From positions 1-34,972 of the IMG/VR virus record IMGVR_UViG_3300025168_000289: DNA of 34,972 bases; one strand, given 5' to 3'. The stretch's first letter is position 1. Every line of letters starts with the position of its first letter. A model generated the notes under the pieces. That model had not been told where the DNA came from. It did not search any database and saw only the letters and a list, made by a program, of their open reading frames with translations. Positions 12,857 to 18,947 of this stretch are shown one piece after another. The position numbers and the translations under genes are program-made. This DNA is from a virus.

Positions 12857-13178
12857 CAAGGATAACCATTCGATCTATTGCTCCAGAAATGACCCAACCT
12901 TCACACTGTGCAAACAATCTTTTTTCGGTTATCGCCTTTTTATCGTTGTCGTTTTCTTCTATAGCGTTATGAACTGCCGTTCCTAAAAATGACCAAACCA
13001 TATCGCTAATATCTTCTGATAATTCGTCTTTATATTTTTCCTTTAATATTTTAACTTTAGGACTATCAATTAATTGTGTTACCGAGATATCTGATTCGCC
13101 CCTAGAATACTTGGAGGAGGTTCTCGTTATAAGCGAATACAGACTACTCGGCAAATTATGGATATTGGTGAATTTCAT
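12846..13178 (-). CDS. N-terminal half of a split PD-(D/E)XK exonuclease
   Basis: ATG 13178 (MKFTNIHNLP) overlaps the upstream micro-gene as ATGA, giving 110 residues; the TTG at 13217 is less likely. It holds the first half of the RecB-like nuclease: ESDISVTQLIDSPKVKIL (28-45), FLGTAVHNAIEE (64-75, with the motif His70), EKRLF and SGAIDRMVI (98-106) with the metal-binding Asp102. It then stops after LDDK. The continuation IIVQDYKV is in the gene at 11325-11957. Joined as LDDK-KIIVQDYKV the two give a normal core. Confidence 0.8.
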   Translation of the reverse strand: MKFTNIHNLPSSLYSLITRTSSKYSRGESDISVTQLIDSPKVKILKEKYKDELSEDISDMVWSFLGTAVHNAIEENDNDKKAITEKRLFAQCEGWVISGAIDRMVILDDK

Positions 13179-13279
13179 ACGGGAAGAGGTATTTCCATCA
13201 CCATTCCATAAAGACAATAGACTACTATAAACGCCCAGAAGGTCATGAATAGTATTCCAATTATAAATTCTTTATTCAT
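13175..13279 (-). CDS. 34-residue single-span membrane micro-protein
   Basis: ATG 13279 overlaps the stop of the upstream gene, and TGA 13175-13177 overlaps the ATG of the nuclease N-half as ATGA. The sequence begins MNKEFIIGILFMTFWAFIVV and ends YCLYGMVMEIPLPV. It is a single hydrophobic helix. It resembles the micro-protein at 10484-10573 in size and coupling pattern. The function is unknown; its position decides the start of the nuclease N-half. Confidence 0.5.
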   Translation of the reverse strand: MNKEFIIGILFMTFWAFIVVYCLYGMVMEIPLPV

Positions 13280-13502
13280 ATTTAGCTTTCCAAGTAGATT
13301 GTAAGGTACTACTAATTGCTAAATGAATGCTAATAAGATTACGTTGTAAATTCGTATAAGGTTTATTTTCTTCCTTACGACGTTTACAATCTTTAATAAC
13401 TATTATTTCTCTTTTTTTATTTAATTCTTCTCTTGTTGTAGGTAATGTTATAATGTTCTCTACGGGAATATTATCTACAACTTTTAAATCAGGTTTAGAC
13501 AT
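13272..13502 (-). CDS. Hypothetical small protein, first gene of the leftward early operon
   Basis: This 76-residue basic protein begins MSKPDLKVVDNIPVENIITL after AAGGAAAA. The middle is a Lys/Arg/Glu-rich helix (REELNKKREIIVIKDCKRRKEE). It ends LISIHLAISSTLQSTWKAKYE. It is the first gene after the operator and the two hairpins, so it would be made first and most, a position often used for host-takeover or anti-termination proteins. No known motif was found. Confidence 0.6.
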   Translation of the reverse strand: MSKPDLKVVDNIPVENIITLPTTREELNKKREIIVIKDCKRRKEENKPYTNLQRNLISIHLAISSTLQSTWKAKYE

Positions 13503-13519
13503 AATTTTCCTTTTTTAAA

Positions 13520-13540
13520 GGGGAAGTTGAGAGCTTCCCC
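13520..13540 (-). promoter_or_regulatory. Perfect 7-bp hairpin in the leader of the leftward operon
   Basis: GGGGAAG (13520-13526) pairs with CTTCCCC (13534-13540) around a 7-base loop. On the transcript strand it lies about 20 bases upstream of the first start codon and is followed by only TTT then A-rich sequence. It is not a good intrinsic terminator; an attenuator, antitermination site or stability element is more likely. Confidence 0.55.
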
Positions 13541-13603
13541 TAATGAAGATATCGAACTACATATTCGACTAATAGACTCCGAAAACAAATTTCAAATTTT
13601 ATA

Positions 13604-13626
13604 GAAGGGCAGCGAATCCGCCCTTC
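13604..13626 (-). promoter_or_regulatory. Second perfect 7-bp hairpin in the leftward leader
   Basis: GAAGGGC (13604-13610) pairs with GCCCTTC (13620-13626) around a 9-base loop. It sits between the left operator (13696-13715) and the first leftward gene, in a very AT-rich region, so two GC-rich perfect stems stand out. No T run follows on either strand. The other bases in 13503-13731 show no gene. Confidence 0.55.
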
Positions 13627-13695
13627 CATTCGGCGACTATAAGCAAATAAACGAATTTAATTGCTTATTTAGGTAATTAAAGGAAGTTATTTACG

Positions 13696-13715
13696 TTGTC
13701 AATAATATTTGACAA
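13696..13715. promoter_or_regulatory. Left operator-like inverted repeat
   Basis: TTGTCAA (13696-13702) and TTGACAA (13709-13715) form a perfect 7-bp inverted repeat with a 6-base AT spacer. TTGTCAATA also occurs at 14403-14411 and 14447-14455 on the other side of the repressor gene. It lies 16 bases past the repressor stop and upstream of the leftward operon, the place of an OL operator. A -35-like TTGACA is embedded in it on the minus strand, but no good -10 was found. Confidence 0.6.
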
Positions 13716-13731
13716 TTTAAATTAAATTATT

Positions 13732-14382
13732 TTATTGGGTATCTATAATTTCAAAATTTCTAAAGCACATGCTAGAAATAGGGTATATTTTATTTGAATT
13801 AATTTTTTGTTTTCCTTCTATAAAGTTGTCGCAATACAAAAGACCTTTTTTATTTTTAAAGATATAAGTTACTTGGGCTTCTTGCTTTTCGTTAAATACA
13901 ACGGCAAAACCTTCTTCAAAATCCGGTACATTAATTGTTTCAAAGAATTTGATATGAGGATATTTTTCAGATAAACGATAGCTTATTATTGCTTTTATAT
14001 TTTCTTTTATTTCCCCGTCCCTTAATAAAATTATAGCTTGTGTAGGGTCGTTTATTAAATCTGGTAGTTCTAATATAGGTTTTTGATATTCTTTAAAAGC
14101 TACGGAATATCTAGGTATTTCGTTATCAAACAATCTATTTAAGGGTAAATTACTATCAATATTTTTAAATATTTTATGTAGAGTTCTTATAGATTTTAAA
14201 TTTGGGGGTATATCTCCCGTTAGATAATCGTTAATTGTTGAATGGTTAATATAAAATTCTTCGTTGTTTCCTAAAAGTTTAGTTTGTCTTGATATTTCCC
14301 TAGCCGATAAATTAAAATCAAAAGCTAAATTTCCTAGCGTAGTGTCTTTTTGATATTTTTTAGCTTTAACCATAAAATCCAT
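13732..14382 (-). CDS. CI-like phage repressor (HTH)
   Basis: The preferred start is ATG 14382, five bases after a perfect GGAGG, giving 216 residues (MDFMVKAKKYQK). A TTG at 14409 is inside an operator repeat and unlikely. Residues about 14-60 read as an HTH domain (LAFDFNLSAREISRQTKLLG, then HSTINDYLTGDIPPNLKSI). The C-terminal part has mixed strands (HIKFFETINVPDFEEGFAVVF) but no clear Ser/Lys of S24 self-cleavage. Flanked by TTGTCAA repeats, with divergent operons on both sides, it is the likely lysogeny repressor. Confidence 0.75.
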   Translation of the reverse strand: MDFMVKAKKYQKDTTLGNLAFDFNLSAREISRQTKLLGNNEEFYINHSTINDYLTGDIPPNLKSIRTLHKIFKNIDSNLPLNRLFDNEIPRYSVAFKEYQKPILELPDLINDPTQAIILLRDGEIKENIKAIISYRLSEKYPHIKFFETINVPDFEEGFAVVFNEKQEAQVTYIFKNKKGLLYCDNFIEGKQKINSNKIYPISSMCFRNFEIIDTQ

Positions 14383-14402
14383 AACTACCTCCGGTATAAG
14401 AT

Positions 14403-14411
14403 TTGTCAATA
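14403..14411 (+). promoter_or_regulatory. Operator-like repeat TTGTCAATA (copy B)
   Basis: An exact copy of the 9-mer found at 13696-13704 and 14447-14455. It lies in the leader of the repressor gene, 44 bases from copy C in direct orientation. It is a probable repressor or Cro-analogue binding half-site that could autoregulate the repressor. Confidence 0.5.
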
Positions 14412-14446
14412 AAGCAATTTACGGCAATTTAAAGAAAATTTTAACT

Positions 14447-14475
14447 TTGTCAATATTTATTAACTTTGGTATAGA
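14447..14475 (+). promoter_or_regulatory. Rightward early promoter overlapping operator copy C
   Basis: TTGTCA (14447-14452), then exactly 17 bases, then TATAGA (14470-14475). Transcription would start near 14482, just before ATG 14490. The -35 box is part of the operator word TTGTCAATA (14447-14455), so a bound repressor would block RNA polymerase, like lambda PR. The promoter drives the LexA-type protein and replication genes. Confidence 0.6.
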
Positions 14476-14489
14476 ACAAATTAGAACTT

Positions 14490-14753
14490 ATGGAAACTAA
14501 ATGTCATGTTTGTGGAATGGTTAAAGACGATAGGGGTTATTTGACGCCTAAAGAAACCAAAATAATGAAATATATCCAAGATTTTATAGAAGAATATAGC
14601 ATTAGCCCTAGTTTTAGAGAAATAATGGTAGGCGTAGACTTAAAATCTACTTCTAGCGTTGATAGATATTTATTTCAACTACAAGCTAAACAATATCTTT
14701 ACGTTAAGAACGGAAAATGGAGAGCGATTAGAATTTTACAAAGGATAACATGA
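14490..14753 (+). CDS. LexA-type winged-HTH regulator with CxxC (Cro-position protein)
   Basis: This 87-residue protein has an N-terminal C5-x-x-C8 and then a domain matching the LexA DNA-binding region: LTPKETKIMKYIQDFIEEY (18-36), SPSFREI (39-45), DLKSTSSVDRYLFQL (50-64), YVKNGKWRAIRIL (71-83). The C-terminal self-cleaving peptidase of LexA is absent. It is divergent from the repressor and is the first rightward gene, the position of Cro. It probably binds the same control region or host SOS-like sites. The start is at the 5' end of a near-leaderless transcript. Confidence 0.8.
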   Translation: METKCHVCGMVKDDRGYLTPKETKIMKYIQDFIEEYSISPSFREIMVGVDLKSTSSVDRYLFQLQAKQYLYVKNGKWRAIRILQRIT

Positions 14754-15550
14754 ATATAAAATTACCCTACGTCGATTTTTATTATTCCGATTTTATAACC
14801 GGAACGGCACATTTAACGCCCCAACAAAAAGGTATTTATATAACGTTATTTTGCAAAGCAGGAACGCTTAACGGTAGGGGTTTACCTAATAATTTTGACC
14901 AATTGTGCCGAATTGCCGAATTATACGATCCAAGTATTGAAAAAATTGAAGAATTAAAGGAAGATTTAACCTTTGTATTAAACGATAAATTTACTTTAAT
15001 GGACGACGGCAAGTACCACCAAAAAAGACAATTTACCGACCGTTTAGGGCAAGTACATAAAATTAAAGTAAAATCAGAAAATGGCAGTAAAGGTGGTCTA
15101 GCAAAAGCGAAGCTAAAGTCTAGCGAAGTATCTGACTCTGATTCTGAATCTCTGTTTAATTATATATGGAAAAATATTAAAGTTAAAAGGGGTAGTAAAC
15201 CGGAAGCGTATAAAAAGTTTGTTATTCACGCTTTAAAAATTAAACCGGAAACAATAGTAGAAAAATATAATGCTCTTTGTAGTTCGGTAACGGAACAGCA
15301 TTTTATACCGCATTTAAGTAAATGGCTTAAAGATCAAAGATGGGAAGAAGAATTACCTACCGATAACAAAGATAATGATACACAAATAGTTAATAGATAC
15401 CAAAGCCGATTGTATTTGTGGAAGAAGGAAACAAAACCAACCGCCTTTACGTTAGATTTTGCTCAAAAGAATAATAGTGAAATATTAGAAATGTACCGAA
15501 ATGGCGATTTAACGAAAGAAAACCTTAAAATTTTAAAGATTGATGCCTAA
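14750..15550 (+). CDS. DUF1376-domain replication-type protein
   Basis: This 266-residue protein begins with the DUF1376 signature: YVDFYYSDFITGTAHLTPQQ, then KGIYITLFCKAGTLNGRGLP and FDQLCRIAEL (about 7-63). Such proteins occur in phage replication regions in the place of lambda O. The C-terminal half is helical and contains FIPHLSKWLKDQRWEEE, the end often seen in helicase-loader or initiator-like proteins. It overlaps the previous gene by ATGA. A role in replication initiation is inferred from family and position. Confidence 0.82.
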   Translation: MNIKLPYVDFYYSDFITGTAHLTPQQKGIYITLFCKAGTLNGRGLPNNFDQLCRIAELYDPSIEKIEELKEDLTFVLNDKFTLMDDGKYHQKRQFTDRLGQVHKIKVKSENGSKGGLAKAKLKSSEVSDSDSESLFNYIWKNIKVKRGSKPEAYKKFVIHALKIKPETIVEKYNALCSSVTEQHFIPHLSKWLKDQRWEEELPTDNKDNDTQIVNRYQSRLYLWKKETKPTAFTLDFAQKNNSEILEMYRNGDLTKENLKILKIDA

Positions 15551-16043
15551 AAAGAATAAAAAAAGTAAAATTCCCGACGATTTTGGTGCACAACAATTAG
15601 TAAAAACCAAAGACGGTAAATTAGTTCGTAAAGTTGATGGGGAAGAATTTTTTATAGCTTATACTAGAACTGGTAGACATTTAGAACGAACAATTAAATC
15701 GGTATTAGATAATTATTTTACACACAATCAATTAGACCCAAAAGATAGGGATATTAATTCAAGAAGATATTTAGCCGGTCAAAAATTTGAAAGATTAGCC
15801 CATAGATCCGGTATGAATCAAAGAATTACGACTAGATTAGCCGAAGTTATGATTGGTGGGGGTAACGACGATTTTTTAAACGATACAATAGACTTTCATA
15901 GCGATTTACACCAAGCTATTAAATTTTGTAACAACGAATGGCGTATAGTTTGGCAAGTATTAGTGGATAATATACCTGCTAAAAAGAAAATGGATAAATT
16001 TAGAGAAGGATTAGACAATCTTATAATTTTTTTTGATTTGTAG
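15543..16043 (+). CDS. Replication-module protein (DUF6456-like), unknown function
   Basis: The preferred start is ATG 15543, overlapping the DUF1376 gene by 8 bases, giving 166 residues. It starts MPKKNKKSKIPDDFG and carries INSRRYLAGQKFERLAHRSGM (about 77-97). This Y-x-A-G-x-x-[FY] block with a following helix is typical of phage replication-module proteins. The last part (AIKFCNNEWRIVWQVLVDNI) is helical. Exact function unknown. It is the last rightward early gene before the terminator. Confidence 0.6.
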   Translation: MPKKNKKSKIPDDFGAQQLVKTKDGKLVRKVDGEEFFIAYTRTGRHLERTIKSVLDNYFTHNQLDPKDRDINSRRYLAGQKFERLAHRSGMNQRITTRLAEVMIGGGNDDFLNDTIDFHSDLHQAIKFCNNEWRIVWQVLVDNIPAKKKMDKFREGLDNLIIFFDL

Positions 16044-16098
16044 TGTTCTTTGAATGTTCTTTAATGTTTCAGTTACGATAAAAACGCGAATACGCTAA

Positions 16099-16112
16099 TG
16101 ATTATATAATCA
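16099..16112 (+). promoter_or_regulatory. 14-bp perfect palindrome containing a consensus -10 box
   Basis: TGATTATATAATCA is its own reverse complement and contains TATAAT (16105-16110). No -35 box is found at 16-18 bases. It lies between the early genes and the structural operon, about 23 bases before a terminator. It is either a protein-binding palindrome or part of a factor-dependent late promoter. Confidence 0.4.
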
Positions 16113-16132
16113 CAACAATAACGTAAGGATTG

Positions 16133-16160
16133 TCCCGTTTTTATACGGGATTTTTTATTT
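16133..16160 (+). terminator. Rho-independent terminator after the early rightward genes
   Basis: TCCCGT (16133-16138) pairs with ACGGGA (16145-16150) around TTTTAT, followed by TTTTTTATTT. This is a classical intrinsic terminator in the rightward direction. The next gene starts at 16163, three bases after it, so structural genes need read-through, antitermination or their own promoter. Confidence 0.85.
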
Positions 16161-16162
16161 GC

Positions 16163-16432
16163 ATGGATATAAAATTATATCGTGCTGTTATTATTCAAGG
16201 ATTATTAGACGCATTTAATAGGTTTTTTTGGTTTAGTAAAAATAATTCCAAATATAACGAACAAGCTTTAAATTGGTTGGGCGGGGAAGATTTTAAATAT
16301 CTTTGCGACTTGGCTAACTTGGAAGTTTCGGTAGTATTAGAAACTTATAATAAAATGAAAGAACATACTAATTATTTATCTACGGAGGACGTAAAGTTTT
16401 TATTAAATGAACGATTTGCAAAATTACAATGA
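16163..16432 (+). CDS. Small conserved-type phage protein before the terminase
   Basis: ATG 16163 gives 89 residues (MDIKLYRAVIIQGLLDAFNR...); an earlier non-ATG start would run through the terminator. It has EQALNWLGGEDFKYLCDLANLEVSVVLETYNKM (about 33-65). This A..WL....F...C..A......V pattern is one I recognise from small proteins upstream of terminase genes in tailed phages. No ribosome binding site is visible, because the T-rich terminator tail occupies the region. Function unknown. Confidence 0.6.
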   Translation: MDIKLYRAVIIQGLLDAFNRFFWFSKNNSKYNEQALNWLGGEDFKYLCDLANLEVSVVLETYNKMKEHTNYLSTEDVKFLLNERFAKLQ

Positions 16433-16604
16433 TTTGATTTGTACTTTATTTTACGTTGAAAATCCTGATACATTACAGCCGGAAGTAATAGTTAGATTTA
16501 CAGAATTTAAGAACAAAGACGACGCTATGCTTTTCGTGGAGACATTCAAATCGGCAGAACATTTTATAGATTTAAGTGAAACACAAAACCATACAATCCA
16601 TTAG
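16407..16604 (+). CDS. Hypothetical small acidic protein before the terminase
   Basis: This 65-residue protein starts at ATG 16407, overlapping the previous gene by 26 bases. It reads MNDLQNYNDLICTLFYVENP, then EVIVRFTEFKNKDDAMLFVETFK and an acidic end. It looks like a small alpha/beta protein. No family was recognised. Its place before the small terminase gene is common for tiny proteins of unknown role. Confidence 0.5.
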   Translation: MNDLQNYNDLICTLFYVENPDTLQPEVIVRFTEFKNKDDAMLFVETFKSAEHFIDLSETQNHTIH

Positions 16605-16648
16605 TAAAGAACAACAAATAGAATTAGAAAGAATAACGGATATATTAA

Positions 16649-17098
16649 GTGGAAAATTCACAATCAAAGGAGATAGTCAAATCTTCACCGTCAAAGATAG
16701 GACGTCCAAGCAAATACTCAAAGACAATCGTACAAAACATTCTGGAAGCGTTAAGTAAAGGAATGTCTATTCGCGGAGCTTTGAAACAAGAGCAAATAAC
16801 GTGGCGTACTTGGAGAAAATGGATGGACAAGTATGAACTTCGAACTTCATACGTTCAGGCAAAACAAGACGGAATAGATTATACTATTGCGGACGTAACT
16901 TCTTTAGCGCGGGAAACAGTTGAAAAGGCAGCTAATAAAGAAATTGATTTAGCTACCGTTAAAGCTGTAGACAATTATATAAAGCATAAACAATGGGCAG
17001 CAAGTAAACTTGCACCGCAACAATTCGGTAACGATAAACAAATGGTAAGTATAACTAACGGCGACGGGCAGAAGCTTGAGATTGAGTGGCAGAAATAG
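16649..17098 (+). CDS. terS: Terminase small subunit
   Basis: This 149-residue protein has an N-terminal HTH (GRPSKYSKTIVQNILEALSK, GMSIRGALKQEQITWRTWRKWM, about 18-59) typical of TerS DNA-recognition domains. Helical oligomerisation segments follow (TSLARETVEKAANKEIDLATV). The end, QFGNDKQMVSITNGDGQKLEIEWQK, is typical of TerS proteins. It recognises the packaging site and hands DNA to the large subunit encoded at 17697. The start is GTG 16649; no in-frame ATG precedes the HTH. A 434-base non-coding stretch separates it from the next gene. Confidence 0.82.
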   Translation: MENSQSKEIVKSSPSKIGRPSKYSKTIVQNILEALSKGMSIRGALKQEQITWRTWRKWMDKYELRTSYVQAKQDGIDYTIADVTSLARETVEKAANKEIDLATVKAVDNYIKHKQWAASKLAPQQFGNDKQMVSITNGDGQKLEIEWQK

Positions 17099-17532
17099 TA
17101 AGATTCTTTCCGAGTTATTACTTAAACAGATACTAAAACAATCCAATTCGTATCTAACTGTATTACAAACTACTATATAGAGATAAGACTTAATATATAA
17201 TTATTGGCGCTATTGTTAGGGTTATTGAAAGAGTGTTCCTTCGGATTTCTTTTGTAAGACGAAATTTCTAATGAAACAAGAACAAAGCAAGAACACTTAA
17301 GATAATTAAAAAGATTTAGGTTATTATCCGGTTAAATATTTATTTATTGGCGGATATATTAAGGAGTCAAACCGTTAACAGTAGTTAGATTTAATATTTA
17401 TTATATTTTTTAGTATTTTATATATATTTTATTCATTATTTGGCTGTTTTCCTAGACTTTGTACCCCTTTGGGTTGCAAGGATTAGTTTTACTACCTATT
17501 CTAATTCAGGGCGGATTTACTATGGAAATTTT
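17099..17532. other. 434-base non-coding stretch between terminase subunit genes
   Basis: No supported gene is seen on either strand in this very AT-rich segment. It holds an inverted repeat AGTGTTC (17232-17238)/GAACACT (17291-17297) around a 52-base loop, an internal GAAATTTC palindrome, and AT runs around 17390-17430. A short ACCC-CTTT-GGGT hairpin lies near 17463. Next to terS, it could hold the packaging (pac/cos) site, an origin or a small RNA. The longest ATG frame noted (at 17271) encodes only 9 residues. Confidence 0.6.
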
Positions 17533-17700
17533 ATGAAAAAGAAAAAGACTAAAAAAAAAGATAATTCTTTTAAGGCGCTAGTATTGGAAATAAGTAAACC
17601 GAAACCGGTCTATCCCAATTCAATGGGTAGGGGATTGGTACAAGGTAGCGATGTTTCCGCAATGCGCGATTATTTAGACGGGCAGAAAAATGGTAAATGA
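17533..17700 (+). CDS. 55-residue lysine-rich protein preceding TerL
   Basis: ATG 17533 gives MKKKKTKKKDNSFKALVLEI, then PKPVYPNSMGRGLVQGSD and MRDYLDGQKNGK. A longer frame from 17440 is unlikely, since its extra N-terminus lacks protein-like character. The stop overlaps the TerL start as ATGA, so the two are co-translated. The basic start may bind DNA or RNA. No family was recognised. Confidence 0.6.
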   Translation: MKKKKTKKKDNSFKALVLEISKPKPVYPNSMGRGLVQGSDVSAMRDYLDGQKNGK

Positions 17701-18947
17701 AAATAGTAATTCCTTACAAACCGCGAAAATTACAAAAAGAAATTCACGATAATTTAAGAAGGTTTAACGTATTAGTCTGCCATAGGCGTTTTGGAAAAAC
17801 CGTACTATGTATAAATGAATTATTAAAAAAGGCGCTTCAAAACCCTTTACCAAGACCGCGATATTATTATGTTTGCCCTACGTATGCAATGGCGAAAAAA
17901 AATGCATGGGATTACGTTAAAGAATTTACGGGTGTCCTACCGGACGTCCAATACCATGAAACAGAACTACGATGCGATTTACCTAATGGCGCAAGAATAC
18001 AATTATTAGGGTGCGAAAGACCAGATTCTTTACGAGGATTATACATTGACGGTGTAGTTCTTGATGAGGTGGCACAAATGCCCCCTAGACTTTGGACGGA
18101 AATAATAAGACCTGCGTTATCGGATAGAAACGGGTTTATGGTGGCAATCGGGACACCGCAGGGTCATAATAGCTTCTTTACGCTATTTGATTACGCCTTA
18201 CATCAAGAAGGTTGGTACGCGAAAAAATTTGTTGCTTCGGAAACGGGTATTATATCCGAATTAGAATTAAACGAAGCTAAACACTTAATGCCGGAAGAAG
18301 TGTATGAAGCGGAATTTGAATGTAGTTTCGATAGTTTAGCTATTGGGTCTATTTATTCTAAAGGGCTACAATTAGCGGAAGAAGAAAACCGTATAACTAA
18401 AGTGCCTTACGACTCCGCTGTAAAAGTAGATACGTTCTGGGATTTAGGTATGGCGGATAAGACAGCTATCTGGATGGTGCAACAAAAGGGAAGTGCTTTT
18501 CATGTTATCGACTATATAGAAGATAGCGGTGAATCGTTAGAATACTACGCGCAATTATTGGATCAAAAAAAATATATATACGATACCCATTATTTGCCCC
18601 ACGACGCCAACGTACGTGAAATAGGCACGGGTGTATCGCGAATAGAAACCGCGCAAAGTTTAGGACTACGAACGTCAATAGTTCCCAAGCTATCAATCGA
18701 AGATGGAATAAATGCCGTGCGAATGGTACTCGGAAGATGCTGGTGGGATTACGAAAAATGCAAAGACGGACTAGACGCTTTACGGCAATATAGATGGCAA
18801 ACAAACGACAAGGGCGAAATCAAGAATAAACCAGTACACGATTGGACTTCACATAGCGCTGACGCATTCAGATATTTCGCTGTTGGCAATCAGCAGACAA
18901 CACAATGGACGACCAAATTAGAATATAACGAATTAGGAATTATTTAA
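17697..18947 (+). CDS. terL: Terminase large subunit
   Basis: This 416-residue packaging ATPase-nuclease has Walker A CHRRFGKT (28-35), Walker B VVLDE (120-124) and the coupling motif IGTP (151-154). The RNase H-like nuclease residues are D250 in FWDLG, D304 in PHDAN and D390 in SHSADAF. It drives DNA into the procapsid at the portal and cuts the concatemer. It follows the 55-residue gene by ATGA overlap and its stop overlaps the portal start. Length and motifs are complete, so it should be functional. Confidence 0.97.
   Translation: MKIVIPYKPRKLQKEIHDNLRRFNVLVCHRRFGKTVLCINELLKKALQNPLPRPRYYYVCPTYAMAKKNAWDYVKEFTGVLPDVQYHETELRCDLPNGARIQLLGCERPDSLRGLYIDGVVLDEVAQMPPRLWTEIIRPALSDRNGFMVAIGTPQGHNSFFTLFDYALHQEGWYAKKFVASETGIISELELNEAKHLMPEEVYEAEFECSFDSLAIGSIYSKGLQLAEEENRITKVPYDSAVKVDTFWDLGMADKTAIWMVQQKGSAFHVIDYIEDSGESLEYYAQLLDQKKYIYDTHYLPHDANVREIGTGVSRIETAQSLGLRTSIVPKLSIEDGINAVRMVLGRCWWDYEKCKDGLDALRQYRWQTNDKGEIKNKPVHDWTSHSADAFRYFAVGNQQTTQWTTKLEYNELGII

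Noticed and set aside
13662-13702. Leftward early promoter using the TTGACA inside the left operator
   Set aside because: The -35 box is exact, but at 16-18 bases only TTAATT/TAATTA-like sequences occur, a poor -10 box. A promoter is likely in this area but its position is not supported.
16576-16758. 60-codon frame overlapping the end of the 16407 gene and the start of terS
   Set aside because: It starts at GTG without a clear ribosome binding site and overlaps terS by 110 bases in another frame. Only about 45 bases of it are not explained by better genes. Its first half looks mildly protein-like, so a short upstream peptide is not fully excluded.
17440-17532. N-terminal extension of the 55-residue gene before terL
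   Set aside because: The extra 31 residues have no protein-like continuity with the Lys-rich part, and ATG 17533 is a better start; the bases are counted as part of the non-coding stretch.
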